Assembly: GCA_023248215.1 (NCBI GenBank)
Contig: JAHFEW010000023.1
Coordinates: 1-51,613, forward strand
Reading direction: 5' to 3'
Length of the DNA stretch: 51,613 nucleotides
Source: Nitrospira sp.
GTDB taxonomy: Bacteria; Nitrospirota; Nitrospiria; Nitrospirales; Nitrospiraceae
Shown here: piece after piece, positions 24,045-31,859 of the stretch
How the letters are laid out: each line of letters opens with the position of its first letter
Numbering within the stretch: position 1 is the stretch's first letter
Translations under genes and position numbers: made by a program
Notes under the pieces: generated by a model
Seen by the model: the letters and a program-made list of their open reading frames with translations, nothing else
Databases searched by the model: none
What the model was told of the DNA's origin: nothing

Positions 24045-24452
24045 ATGGCCACGAAGATTTTCGTCAATTTACCCGTTAAAGATCTCAAGAAGTCCATCGA
24101 GTTCTTTGCGAAACTCGGTTTCACCTTCAATCCCCAATTCACGGACGAGACGGCCACCTGCATGATTGTGAGCGAAGACATCTTCGTCATGCTGTTAACC
24201 CGAGATAAGTTCAAGACGTTCACGCCCAAAGAAATTTGCGATACGACGAAAAGCACGGAAGTGCTCGTGGGCTTGTCTTGCGAGAGCCGAGACAAAGTCA
24301 ACGACATGGTTCGTAAGGCGGTCGCCGGCGGCGGATCCACCTACAATCAACCCCAAGATCACGGGTTCATGTATGGACATGGATTCCAGGACCTCGACGG
24401 GCATATTTGGGAATTGTTCTATATGGAGCCGAGCGCAGTAAAATCGAATTAA
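24045..24452 (+). CDS. VOC family protein (glyoxalase-like)
   Basis: The 135-residue protein starts ATKIFVNLPVKDLKKSIEFFAKLGF, the typical VOC first module, and ends GFMYGHGFQDLDGHIWELFYMEP, where the DLDGHIWEL strand carries the usual metal-site Glu. GHGF-x-D-x-DGH-x-WE is characteristic of a glyoxalase subgroup of unknown substrate. The start at ATG 24045 has GAAAGGA upstream; a TTG start 15 bases earlier is less likely. It is the first gene after site 4. Confidence 0.9.
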   Translation: MATKIFVNLPVKDLKKSIEFFAKLGFTFNPQFTDETATCMIVSEDIFVMLLTRDKFKTFTPKEICDTTKSTEVLVGLSCESRDKVNDMVRKAVAGGGSTYNQPQDHGFMYGHGFQDLDGHIWELFYMEPSAVKSN

Positions 24453-24524
24453 CGACGGGTGCAAAATCCCGGTAGAGCCTGGGTGAACCGAAACTGTGAA
24501 CCATAACCATACAAGGAGGGAAGT

Positions 24525-25124
24525 ATGCGTCTCATACATCTGGCAGTCGCAGGATTATGTGTGGCCCTGACCGTCTCTGTGGCGATGGCCAAGGAGAAGA
24601 AACCCGAGAAACAGATGGATATGCAGGCGGTGATGGAGGCCTATGCGAAACTGGCCGAGCCCGGCGAGCCGCATAAGCAGCTCGCAAGCCTGGCCGGCAA
24701 CTGGACGACTCAGACCAAAGAATGGATGGAGCCGGGCAAGCCCCCCACGGAATCCACCGGCTCCGTCGAAATGAAGATGGTGCTGGGCGGACGCTTTCTC
24801 CAGCAGGAATTCTCCGGCGAGATGATGGGGCACCCCTACTCCGGAATGGGGATCAGCGCATACGACAACCTTCTCAAGCGTTATGTCTCGACGTGGATCG
24901 ATACCATGGGGACCGGAGTCTTTGTGATGGACGGGACAGCCAGCGCGGATGGTAAGACCATCACGCTGAAGGGACAGCATGCCGAGCTGGGCGGAGGGCA
25001 CATGACGCATCGTGCGGTGTGGAAGATTGTGGATGGCAATACCCAGACCTTTGAGATGTACGGCACACACGGGCACGGCAAAGAAATGAAGATGATGGAG
25101 ATCACCTATACACGGAAGTCATAA
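24525..25124 (+). CDS. DUF1579 exported protein, paralogue 1
   Basis: The 199-residue protein has a signal peptide (LIHLAVAGLCVALTVSVAMA). The DUF1579 body includes LASLAGNWTTQTKEWMEPGKPP, MVLGGRFLQQEFSGEMMG, GMGISAYDNLLKRYVSTWIDTMGTG and a final MKMMEITYTRK. It is expected in the periplasm. The function of DUF1579 is unknown; its beta-rich, lipocalin-like pattern suggests ligand binding. A strongly similar paralogue is at 30901, so the array carries a duplicated pair. The ribosome site is AAGGAGGG. Confidence 0.9.
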   Translation: MRLIHLAVAGLCVALTVSVAMAKEKKPEKQMDMQAVMEAYAKLAEPGEPHKQLASLAGNWTTQTKEWMEPGKPPTESTGSVEMKMVLGGRFLQQEFSGEMMGHPYSGMGISAYDNLLKRYVSTWIDTMGTGVFVMDGTASADGKTITLKGQHAELGGGHMTHRAVWKIVDGNTQTFEMYGTHGHGKEMKMMEITYTRKS

Positions 25125-25213
25125 CGACTTCGTGCGGAGCACGGGAAGAAGGCACGTCCCGGCGTGCCTGGGGGTGGGTGAAATAGCGCAAAAGCAGCAG
25201 GAAGGAGTAATCA

Positions 25214-26398
25214 ATGAGCATGGTACGGCTATTGGTGGGGACACGCAAGGGGGCATTCGTTCTGACATCTGACGGAAAGCGGAACCGGTGGGACGTCAAC
25301 GGCCCGCTGTTCGGTGGCTGGGAAATGTACCACCTCAAGGGATCCCCCGCCGACCCGAATCGATTGTATGCGTCGCAGACCAGCAGCTGGTTTGGGCAGA
25401 TCATTCAACGCTCGGATGACGGGGGAAAAACTTGGAGCACTCCCGATGGTGCACCGATACCAACTTCCGGCTCAGACGGTATGCCCCAAGGCGTGAGCAA
25501 CAAATTCCTGTACGACACTTCTCCGGAGACCGGTAAACCACTCACCACTCATCAGTGGTATGACGGCACGCAGCATCCGTGGGAGTTCAAGCGAGTCTGG
25601 CATCTCGAACCGTCGCTGACTGATCCGAACACGGTGTACGCCGGGGTGGAGGACGCAGCCTTGTTTCGTTCGACAGACGGCGGCCAGACCTGGCAGGAGC
25701 TTCCCGGATTGCGTGACGCCAAAGGAAACCTCTGGGCGCCGGGCGCCGGTGGGATGTGTTTGCACACGATCATGCAGGACCCGAGCAATCCAGGGCGCAT
25801 CTATATTGCCATCTCTGCTGCAGGCGTATTCCGGACCGACGACGGCGGCAAGACGTGGAGGCCGATCAACCGCGGGCTGAAGTCTCAGTATGAACTTCCC
25901 GACCCCGATGCCGAGGTCGGCCATTGCGTCCACCGCATCGCGATGCATCCGTCGCGTCCGAACGTGCTGTTCATGCAGAAACACTGGGACGTGATGCGCA
26001 CCGACGATGCCGGCGAATCTTGGTACGAGATCAGCGGGAACCTGCCGACCGACTTCGGCTTCCCGATCGAGGTACATGCGCACGAGCCGGAGACCATTTA
26101 CGTCGTGCCCATCAAGAGTGACTCGGAGCATTATCCGCCCGACGGCAAGCTACGTGTGTACCGGAGCCGGACCGGCGGGAATGAGTGGGAAGCGCTCACG
26201 AAGGGTCTACCCCAAAGCGATTGCTATGTGAATGTGTTGCGCGACGCAATGGCCGTCGACTCGCTCGATCCCTGTGGCCTGTACGTCGGGACTACCGGCG
26301 GGCAGGTCTATGCATCGGCTGATGCAGGCGATAGTTGGACGCCGATCGTTCGAGATTTGCCGGCCGTGCTCTCCGTCGAAGTCCAAACGTTGGTGTAG
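25214..26398 (+). CDS. BNR/YVTN-type beta-propeller protein (sialidase-like, exo-alpha-sialidase superfamily)
   Basis: The 394-residue protein contains six Asp-box repeats: [50 protein letters not shown] and SADAGDSWT, spread from about residue 70 to 385. These define a six-bladed BNR propeller as in sialidases and VPS10-like proteins. No signal peptide is visible (it starts [20 protein letters not shown]), so it is cytoplasmic. Sialidase activity is unlikely on this evidence; the role is unknown. It is followed, beyond palindrome R3, by a MoaD-like gene, a pairing I recall from other genomes. Confidence 0.88.
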   Translation: MSMVRLLVGTRKGAFVLTSDGKRNRWDVNGPLFGGWEMYHLKGSPADPNRLYASQTSSWFGQIIQRSDDGGKTWSTPDGAPIPTSGSDGMPQGVSNKFLYDTSPETGKPLTTHQWYDGTQHPWEFKRVWHLEPSLTDPNTVYAGVEDAALFRSTDGGQTWQELPGLRDAKGNLWAPGAGGMCLHTIMQDPSNPGRIYIAISAAGVFRTDDGGKTWRPINRGLKSQYELPDPDAEVGHCVHRIAMHPSRPNVLFMQKHWDVMRTDDAGESWYEISGNLPTDFGFPIEVHAHEPETIYVVPIKSDSEHYPPDGKLRVYRSRTGGNEWEALTKGLPQSDCYVNVLRDAMAVDSLDPCGLYVGTTGGQVYASADAGDSWTPIVRDLPAVLSVEVQTLV

Positions 26399-26401
26399 CG
26401 A

Positions 26402-26520
26402 GCGCTGAAAATGCCCTCCAGCGGCGTTCTCGCCTCGAAAGCGCCCTCAACGTACCCAAGGTTACGCCTCCGGCGCTTTCTTTCGGCTGCGGCCTTGCCG
26501 GCAGGACATTTTGAGTGCTC
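26402..26520. repeat. Palindromic repeat R3 (~119 bp)
   Basis: The arms are GCTGAAAATGCCCTCCAGC and a right arm ending GGACATTTTGAGTGC, imperfect complements. Internal GAAAGCGCC/GGCGCTTTC and an AACGTACCC-AAGGTTACG centre resemble R1. It starts 4 bases after the stop of the BNR protein. Confidence 0.78.
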
Positions 26521-26566
26521 GCGAGAAGTAGCGCTCTATCACTCACTCCGCGGAAAGTGACGCGAC

Positions 26567-26863
26567 ATGATCCGAGTCATACTTCCTGCACATCTGCGAA
26601 CATTGGCGCGCATCAACGGCGAGGTGACGTTCGACGTCGAGGGTCTGGTGACGCAGCGCTCGGTCCTTGACGCGTTGGAAGCTCGTTATCCGATGCTGCG
26701 AGGGACAATCCGTGATCATGTCACACAGCGCCGCCGGCCATTCATACGCTTCTTCGCTTGTGAGCAAGACCTGTCCCACGAATCGCCGGACGCTCCGTTG
26801 CCCGATGCGGTGGCGAATGGGATAGAGCCGTTTCTGATCGTGGGGGCCATGGCCGGAGGCTGA
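26567..26863 (+). CDS. MoaD/ThiS-like ubiquitin-fold sulfur-carrier protein
   Basis: The 98-residue protein begins [25 protein letters not shown], has a helix [16 protein letters not shown], and ends LIVGAMAGG. The C-terminal Gly-Gly is the signature of sulfur carriers that are adenylated and thiocarboxylated. No MoeB/ThiF-type activating enzyme is in this window. It is flanked on both sides by palindromes R3 and R4. A weak purine stretch precedes the ATG. Confidence 0.82.
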   Translation: MIRVILPAHLRTLARINGEVTFDVEGLVTQRSVLDALEARYPMLRGTIRDHVTQRRRPFIRFFACEQDLSHESPDAPLPDAVANGIEPFLIVGAMAGG

Positions 26864-26864
26864 C

Positions 26865-26987
26865 AGGCTGTTGAAAAAGTCCGCCAGCGGCGTTTTCGGT
26901 CGCACGTCTCCTTGCGACGTACCGTGAAGGTACGCCTCAGTCGCCGCGCTTGCTACGGCCTTGCTGGACAGACTTTTTGTGCAGCCT
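26865..26987. repeat. Palindromic repeat R4 (~123 bp)
   Basis: The left arm is AGGCTGTTGAAAAAGTCCGC; the right arm ends GACTTTTTGTGCAGCCT, a near-perfect complement. The centre has GTACCGTGAAGGTACG. It begins one base after the MoaD-like stop. The GGCTGTTGAAAAAGTCCGCC opening is one I associate with Nitrospira genomes (memory, not checked). Confidence 0.82.
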
Positions 26988-27112
26988 CCATCGGAGGCAC
27001 CTTTAGGAACTCAGATACCATGGAGTCATGCGGAGACTAGAGGTGCGCAGAGGGAAGGTTTTGATGGGTTGTCCAATCGAGCGGACAAACGACCAACCAA
27101 GAGAGGAAAACT

Positions 27113-27535
27113 ATGAGTGCAAAAACAAAACCACAAGCAAAACCGAAAGACGCAAAGGGGAGCCGCACCACGCCGCGTATCGTCTGGTTTGAAATCCCAG
27201 CGGACAAGCCCGAGCGTGCCAAGAAGTTTTACGGCGCCTTGTTCGGCTGGAAAATCGAGTCGTTTCCCGGGATGACGGATTACTGGCACATCGCTACGGG
27301 CGGCGGTGACGACGCGCCCGATGGCGGGCTGATGGTACGCAAGCACCCGCAACAGCCCATCACCAACTACGTCAACGTGGAGTCGGTGACCAAATCCATG
27401 GCGAAGGTCAAGAAACTCGGCGGCACAATCTGCAAGTCCAAGACGCCGGTGCCGCAGATGGGCTACTTCGCCATATGCCAGGACACGGAGAACAACATGT
27501 TCGCCCTGTGGGAAATGGACGAAAGAGCCAAGTAG
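27113..27535 (+). CDS. VOC family protein with basic N-terminal extension
   Basis: The 140-residue protein has a Lys-rich leader (SAKTKPQAKPKDAKGSRTTPR) before the VOC domain: IVWFEIPADKPERAKKFYGALFGWKIESFPG, then GGLMVRKHPQQPITNYVNVESV and a final GYFAICQDTENNMFALWEM. This is the predicted-glyoxalase subgroup with W-x-EIP-A-D-x-x-R-A-x-x-FY. The basic leader is unusual and may bind nucleic acid or be disordered. The start at 27113 follows AGAGAGGAAAACT. Confidence 0.9.
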   Translation: MSAKTKPQAKPKDAKGSRTTPRIVWFEIPADKPERAKKFYGALFGWKIESFPGMTDYWHIATGGGDDAPDGGLMVRKHPQQPITNYVNVESVTKSMAKVKKLGGTICKSKTPVPQMGYFAICQDTENNMFALWEMDERAK

Positions 27536-27672
27536 GTGTCTTGAAGAGAGCTGAGGGCCGGCTATGGAACTGCTCGCCCGCATTTCCGCCCGCCGCGGGG
27601 GCTGGTCTTAACCATCGACGACTCACCGGCCTTCGGTCAGATGAAGTGCCGCCGGAAAAAGATCGTGTGACC

Positions 27673-27701
27673 TGTCGATTTCGCAACGCCTCGTTCGACT
27701 A
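27673..27701 (+). promoter_or_regulatory. Candidate ECF42-type promoter, site 5
   Basis: TGTCGA (27673-27678), 17-base spacer, CGACTA (27696-27701). The core TTTCG...CCTCGTTCGAC matches site 4. It lies 80 bases before DGPF protein 4, the first of four closely spaced plus-strand genes. Confidence 0.65.
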
Positions 27702-27780
27702 AGAGGTAGAACCAGGGTTCAACCGATCGAGCCGATGTGGAAACCCGGCTCTTAATACGCAACCAAACGGAGGCATCACC

Positions 27781-28209
27781 ATGCGATTCATGGTTTTGGT
27801 CAAAGCAGACAAGAATTCAGAGGCGGGCGTTCTCCCGGACGAGAAACTCCTGGCCGAGATGGGGAAGTACAACGAAGAGCTGGCGAAGGCCGGCATATTG
27901 TTGGCAGCCGAGGGACTCCAGGCAAGTTCGAAAGGCGCGCGGGTGAAATTCTCCGGGGACAAACGCATTGTGATCGACGGACCCTTTGCCGAGACGAAGG
28001 AACTGATCGCCGGCTACTGGCTGTGGCAGGTGAAGTCGAAGGAAGAGGCCATCGAATGGGTCAAGCGCTGCCCTAATCCCTTCCCTGGCACGGAGTCCGA
28101 GATCGAAATTCGGCAGCTGTTCGAGGCGGAGGACTTCGGGGCCGAGTTCACGCCCGAGCTCAGGGAGCAAGAGGAGCGTCTGCGCGCGCAGATGGCCGCG
28201 AAAAAATAG
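27781..28209 (+). CDS. YCII-related (DGPF) protein 4
   Basis: The 142-residue protein starts RFMVLVKADKNSEAGVLPDEKLL. It carries VIDGPFAETKELIAGYWLWQVKSKEEAIEWVKRCP, the longer DGPF subtype, with a charged helical tail (ELREQEERLRAQMAAKK). It is less similar to DGPF 1-3 than they are to each other. The ribosome site is CGGAGG. It heads a likely operon with the SRPBCC, VOC and DUF1428 genes that follow at gaps of 62, 33 and 61 bases. Confidence 0.92.
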   Translation: MRFMVLVKADKNSEAGVLPDEKLLAEMGKYNEELAKAGILLAAEGLQASSKGARVKFSGDKRIVIDGPFAETKELIAGYWLWQVKSKEEAIEWVKRCPNPFPGTESEIEIRQLFEAEDFGAEFTPELREQEERLRAQMAAKK

Positions 28210-28271
28210 TCCTGCCGTGCCGTGAGGTTTGCGCCGCGTCTAACCATTTCAATAGCGCCCGGGGGTGAGCC

Positions 28272-28799
28272 ATGTTCAAGACCATTGCTCTCGTCATCGT
28301 CGTTGTGATCGCCGCGCTGCTTATTTTTGCCGCGACTAAGCCTGACACGTTCCGCGTCCAGCGTTCGACGAGCATCAACGCTCCGCCGGAGAAGATCTTT
28401 CCGCTCCTCAACGACTTTCACAATTTCAGCGCCTGGTCCCCCTATGAAAAGCTGGACCCTGCGATGAAGCGAACCTACGGCGGCGCCGCGAGCGGGGTCG
28501 GGGCTTGGTATGGGTGGGAAAGTGACGGGAAGGCCGGCGTGGGACGCATGGAAATCAGGGAGTCATCTCCTCCATCCACAATCATGATCAATCTGGATTT
28601 CGTCAAGCCGTTTGCAACCCGTAACATCGTTGCGTTCACCCTGGACGCTAAAGGCGACTCCACGGATGTTACCTGGGCCATGCACGGTCCCAGCCCCTAT
28701 ATTGCGAAGGTCATGACGATATTCTTCAATATGGATCACATGGTCGGCAAGGACTTCGAGACTGGTCTTGCCAATCTGAAGGCCGTCGCCGAAAAATAG
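28272..28799 (+). CDS. SRPBCC family protein with N-terminal membrane anchor
   Basis: The 175-residue protein begins with one hydrophobic helix (KTIALVIVVVIAALLIFAATKP). A polyketide-cyclase/START-like domain follows: FRVQRSTSINAPPEKIFPLLNDFHNFSAWSPYEKLDP, and STDVTWAMHGP then FFNMDHMVGKDFETGLANLK. It should be anchored in the inner membrane with the ligand-binding domain outside the cytoplasm, or be exported. The ligand is unknown. It is the second gene after DGPF protein 4 and probably co-transcribed from site 5. Confidence 0.9.
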   Translation: MFKTIALVIVVVIAALLIFAATKPDTFRVQRSTSINAPPEKIFPLLNDFHNFSAWSPYEKLDPAMKRTYGGAASGVGAWYGWESDGKAGVGRMEIRESSPPSTIMINLDFVKPFATRNIVAFTLDAKGDSTDVTWAMHGPSPYIAKVMTIFFNMDHMVGKDFETGLANLKAVAEK

Positions 28800-28832
28800 T
28801 GAAGACAGTCAAACCCCGAGAAAGGAGCCGCC

Positions 28833-29246
28833 ATGCAGATACAACCCTACTTGTTCTTCGAGGGCCGCTGCGAGGAAGCGGCAGAATTCTACCGTCATGC
28901 GCTCGGTGCCGAGGTGATGGCACTGATGCGCTTCAAGGATAGCCCCGAACCTCACCAGCCCGGCATGTGCGCGGCTGGTAGCGAGGACAAGGTGATGCCT
29001 ATGAGCTTTCGCATCGGCGACACGACGGTGATGGCTTCCGACGGTCGATGCGAGGGACGGCCAAGTTTTGAGGGTTTCTCATTGTCACTTACGATGCCTG
29101 GCGAAGCCGAGGCGGAGCGGTTGTTCGGTGCTCTGGCCAACGGAGGGCAGGTACAGATGCCGTTGGGCGAAACCTTCTTTTCTCCGCTCTTCGGCATGGT
29201 CGCTGACCGGTTCGGTGTGTCATGGATGGTCTACGTGGCGCCGTGA
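28833..29246 (+). CDS. VOC family protein (PhnB-like)
   Basis: The 137-residue protein has the PhnB-type pattern: IQPYLFFEGRCEEAAEFYRHALGAEVMALMRFKD, then PMSFRIGDTTVMASDG and FSLSLTMPGEAEAERLFGALANGGQVQMPLGETFFSPLFGMVADRFGVSW. PhnB itself has no settled activity. A strong AAAGGAG precedes the ATG. It is the third gene of the group led by DGPF protein 4. Confidence 0.92.
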   Translation: MQIQPYLFFEGRCEEAAEFYRHALGAEVMALMRFKDSPEPHQPGMCAAGSEDKVMPMSFRIGDTTVMASDGRCEGRPSFEGFSLSLTMPGEAEAERLFGALANGGQVQMPLGETFFSPLFGMVADRFGVSWMVYVAP

Positions 29247-29307
29247 CTTCCGGGCGAAGACGTGAACCGGAAGGAATGAGTGGAATCGAAACTCTCAGGA
29301 GGGTTGC

Positions 29308-29670
29308 ATGGCACGCTACGTCGATGGGTATGTCTTACCGGTTCCGAAGAAAAATGTGACGGCGTATCGCCGCTTGACGCAAAAGGCAGGAAAAGTCTGG
29401 CGAGAGCATGGCGCGCTCGAATCCCGTGAATGTGCCGGCGACGATCTCAATGTACAGTGGGGAGTTCCATTCCCACGCCTACTCAAGCTCAAGCCAGGTG
29501 AAACGGTGGTGTTCGCATGGGTCGTGTTCAAGTCTCGCGCACATCGCGATCGCGTCAACGCAAAAGTCATGAAGGACCCACACCTCGCAGATTCGTCGGA
29601 CCCGAAGTCAATGCCCTTTGACTGCAAGCGTATGGTCTATGGCGGATTCCAGCTCCTGGTCGACGCCTGA
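29308..29670 (+). CDS. DUF1428 family protein
   Basis: The 120-residue protein follows DUF1428: YVDGYVLPVPKKNVTAYRRLTQKAGKVWREHGALE, ECAGDDLN, ETVVFAWVVFKSRAHRDRVNAKVMKDP and FDCKRMVYGGFQLLVD. It has a dimeric ferredoxin-like fold and no known reaction, and it often accompanies DGPF and VOC genes. AGGAGGGTT gives a good ribosome site. It is the last gene before the IS30 element. Confidence 0.92.
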   Translation: MARYVDGYVLPVPKKNVTAYRRLTQKAGKVWREHGALESRECAGDDLNVQWGVPFPRLLKLKPGETVVFAWVVFKSRAHRDRVNAKVMKDPHLADSSDPKSMPFDCKRMVYGGFQLLVDA

Positions 29671-29804
29671 ACGGCTGATGCTCCTGCATGGCTTATTGAT
29701 CGTGCTTCCTGAAAAAGACCGCTCGCCCGCACTGCGGATCACGGCAGGTGCACAACAACGAGAGACTGGTTGTACGCAGCTGGCAAAGACTCACACCCCT
29801 TAGG

Positions 29805-30869
29805 TTCTAACTCCAAGTGCAACACTGCAGGTCCTGATGGGCTACGGTGTTGCCATGCCAAAGAGATCCTACAGACACATGAGCGCCGAAGAACGTGAGA
29901 CCGTGAGTCTGGGCCTGGCCCAGGGGCACTCGTTGCGAACGATGGCCGCGGTCTTGGGACGCGCCCCCAGCACCCTGAGCCGCGAATACGCCCGCAACAG
30001 GACACGGGGCCATCCTTATCGCGCCTGCACGGCCCAGACGTTGGCGGCCACCCGAGCCCGTCAGCCCCGGCGCTCCCGTAAACTCCTGGATCCCTGGCTG
30101 TGGCAGTATGTGCGTACCCACTTGGCCGAGGGCTGCTCGCCTGAGCAGATTGCCGGGCGTCTCACACGCGCGTATCCTGACGACATGGGGAAACAGCTCT
30201 CGGCAGAGACCATCTATGCGGGCCTGTATGTGCTGCCACGCGGCACGCTGCGGAGCGAACTGCTGACCGCGTTGCGGCAGGCACACAAGGCGCGCCGGCC
30301 TCGATCGAGGGGGACCGACCGACGGGGCCAGCTCCCCAACCTGACGCCGATTGCCGAGCGCCCTGCTGAGGTCGCCACCCGCACGGTGCCTGGCCACTGG
30401 GAAGGCGACCTCCTCAAGGGGGCCCGCAATGGGTCGGCCGTCGGCACGCTGGTGGAGCGGACGACGCGCCTGGTCCTGCTGGCCCGGATGGACGGGACGG
30501 ATGCGACGAGTGCCCGACAGGGCTTCACCAAGAAACTCCGGCATGTGCCCGCTCCGCTGCGGAAAACCCTGACCTATGATCGGGGGAAAGAGATGGCCGA
30601 GCATGAGCGCCTGGCAGAGCGGCTTGCGATCCGGGTGTTCTTTGCCGATCCGCATAGCCCCTGGCAACGGGGGACCAACGAGAACACGAATGGGCTGCTG
30701 CGGCAGTACTTGCCCAAGGGGACGGACTTGTCGGGCTATACGCAGCGCGAGTTGAACGCCATCGCCCATCGCCTGAACACGCGTCCGAGAAAGTGTCTCC
30801 ACTTCGCCACGCCCCTGGAAGTCTATGCGCAGCTGCGCCATCATTCACCCGTTGCACTTGGAACTTGAA
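29805..30869 (+). mobile_element. IS30-family insertion sequence
   Basis: Terminal inverted repeats of ~20 bases with four mismatches are visible: TTCTAACTCCAAGTGCAACA on the left (29805-29824) and the complement of TTCAAGTTCCAAGTGCAACG on the right (30850-30869). One intact transposase gene fills the element. No target duplication is obvious (AGG left, ACC right). It separates the DUF1428 gene from the second DUF1579 gene, whose ribosome site lies just outside the right end. Confidence 0.88.
29855..30868 (+). CDS. IS30-family transposase
   Basis: The 337-residue protein starts PKRSYRHMSAEERETVSLGLAQGHSLRTMAAVLGRAPSTLSREYARN, the HTH_38 DNA-binding region. Its DDE core shows D in GHWEGDLLKG, D in LTYDRGKEMAEH and E in GTNENTNGLLRQYLPKGTD. 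YTQRELNAIAHRLNTRPRK is the C-terminal IS30 signature. All catalytic residues are present, so it should be active. An upstream in-frame ATG at 29837 would add six residues. The stop lies inside the right terminal repeat. Confidence 0.93.
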   Translation: MPKRSYRHMSAEERETVSLGLAQGHSLRTMAAVLGRAPSTLSREYARNRTRGHPYRACTAQTLAATRARQPRRSRKLLDPWLWQYVRTHLAEGCSPEQIAGRLTRAYPDDMGKQLSAETIYAGLYVLPRGTLRSELLTALRQAHKARRPRSRGTDRRGQLPNLTPIAERPAEVATRTVPGHWEGDLLKGARNGSAVGTLVERTTRLVLLARMDGTDATSARQGFTKKLRHVPAPLRKTLTYDRGKEMAEHERLAERLAIRVFFADPHSPWQRGTNENTNGLLRQYLPKGTDLSGYTQRELNAIAHRLNTRPRKCLHFATPLEVYAQLRHHSPVALGT

Positions 30870-30900
30870 ACCGCCCCCTCATAACCATAAGGAGGACCCG

Positions 30901-31500
30901 ATGCGTTACGCATACATCACACTCATCGGCTGCTGTCTGCTCCTCATGACCTCTCCAACGTGGGCCAAGGACAAGAAGCAGAAGGAGGCAATGGATATGC
31001 AGGCGGCGATGGAAACTTATGCGAAACTGGCGACCCCTGGCGATCCACATACACGCATGGCGAGCAGAGCCGGCAGTTGGAATACCACCACCAAGGAATG
31101 GACGGATCCGCAAAAGCCGCCCACGGAATCCACAGGCGCCTGCGAACACACGATGCTGTTAGGGGGACGATTCCTCCGTCAGGAATGTACCGGCGATATG
31201 ATGGGGCAGCCCTATACAGGTATCGGGATCTTAGGCTACAACAACCATACGAAGAAATATGTGTCGACGTGGATGGATTCCATGGGGACGGGGATCTTCT
31301 ATATGGAGGGCAAAGCCGACAAGGCTGGCAACAAGATCACGCACAAAGGACACTATGACGACCCGATACAAGGGGCCATGAACCTGCGGGCTGTTACAAC
31401 ACTCGTGGACGCCGACCATGAGATCTTCGAAATGTATGGGACAGGAAAGAGCGGCAAAGAAACGAAGATGATGGAAATTACCTACACACGCAAGCACTGA
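30901..31500 (+). CDS. DUF1579 exported protein, paralogue 2
   Basis: The 199-residue protein parallels the one at 24525 throughout: signal peptide (YAYITLIGCCLLLMTSPTWA), MDMQAAMETYAKLATPGDPH, TKEWTDPQKPPTESTG, MLLGGRFLRQECTGDMMGQPYTGIGI, YVSTWMDSMGTGIF and the identical MMEITYTRK end. Both have exactly 199 residues. It has drifted in the HMTH-type region and is separated from the array by the IS30 element, whose right end is ~31 bases before its ATG, so its original promoter was probably cut off. Confidence 0.9.
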   Translation: MRYAYITLIGCCLLLMTSPTWAKDKKQKEAMDMQAAMETYAKLATPGDPHTRMASRAGSWNTTTKEWTDPQKPPTESTGACEHTMLLGGRFLRQECTGDMMGQPYTGIGILGYNNHTKKYVSTWMDSMGTGIFYMEGKADKAGNKITHKGHYDDPIQGAMNLRAVTTLVDADHEIFEMYGTGKSGKETKMMEITYTRKH

Positions 31501-31859
31501 TCGAGTCTCTGGTAAGAGGGCGCCTGGCCCGTGGGTCCCACCACGTTCCCCAGCTGGAGTAATCCGGTCTCTGCTCTGCTAGGAGAGTGTGTCGGTTTCG
31601 AACGCAGCAGAGAGTCAGCTGCTGGCATGGGTACACTGCCGACTGATGGGCAGATGCCGAATTATCGGCATCTGCCCATCGGCACTCCTGGTACGCATTC
31701 TTCACCATCGCTTAATGTCCCACAGGGAAATGCCCAATGCTCTCGCGCCTTACGAAAGTTGAGGGCATCTATCCGGATCATGGAATGGTCATTGCTATAG
31801 TTCCAAGTCATGACGATAGAGAAGGTGAATGCTCCGGTATCTATGTTCAAGGGGCGGCA
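31501..31859. other. Intergenic stretch with a long perfect hairpin
   Basis: The 359 bases separate the DUF1579 gene from the STAS-like gene. The only clear structure is the 36-base palindrome at 31645-31680. A possible longer start for the STAS-like gene at 31737 lies here but adds sequence with no domain character. Confidence 0.5.
31645..31680. terminator. Perfect 16-bp stem hairpin
   Basis: GATGGGCAGATGCCGA (31645-31660), loop ATTA, and TCGGCATCTGCCCATC (31665-31680) are perfectly complementary. TGCC before and GGCA after extend the pairing beyond a small bulge. No T-run follows, so it is not a classical intrinsic terminator; a symmetric operator or a miniature repeat is also possible. 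Confidence 0.55.

Noticed and set aside
26988-27112. A TGTCCA...CGACCA sequence before the VOC gene at 27113 as a sixth promoter site
   Set aside because: The first box has a mismatch and the spacer is only 14 bases, unlike the 16-17 of the other five.
29807-30844. Minus-strand frame covering the IS30 transposase
   Set aside because: It is a shadow of the transposase gene with no recognisable protein features.
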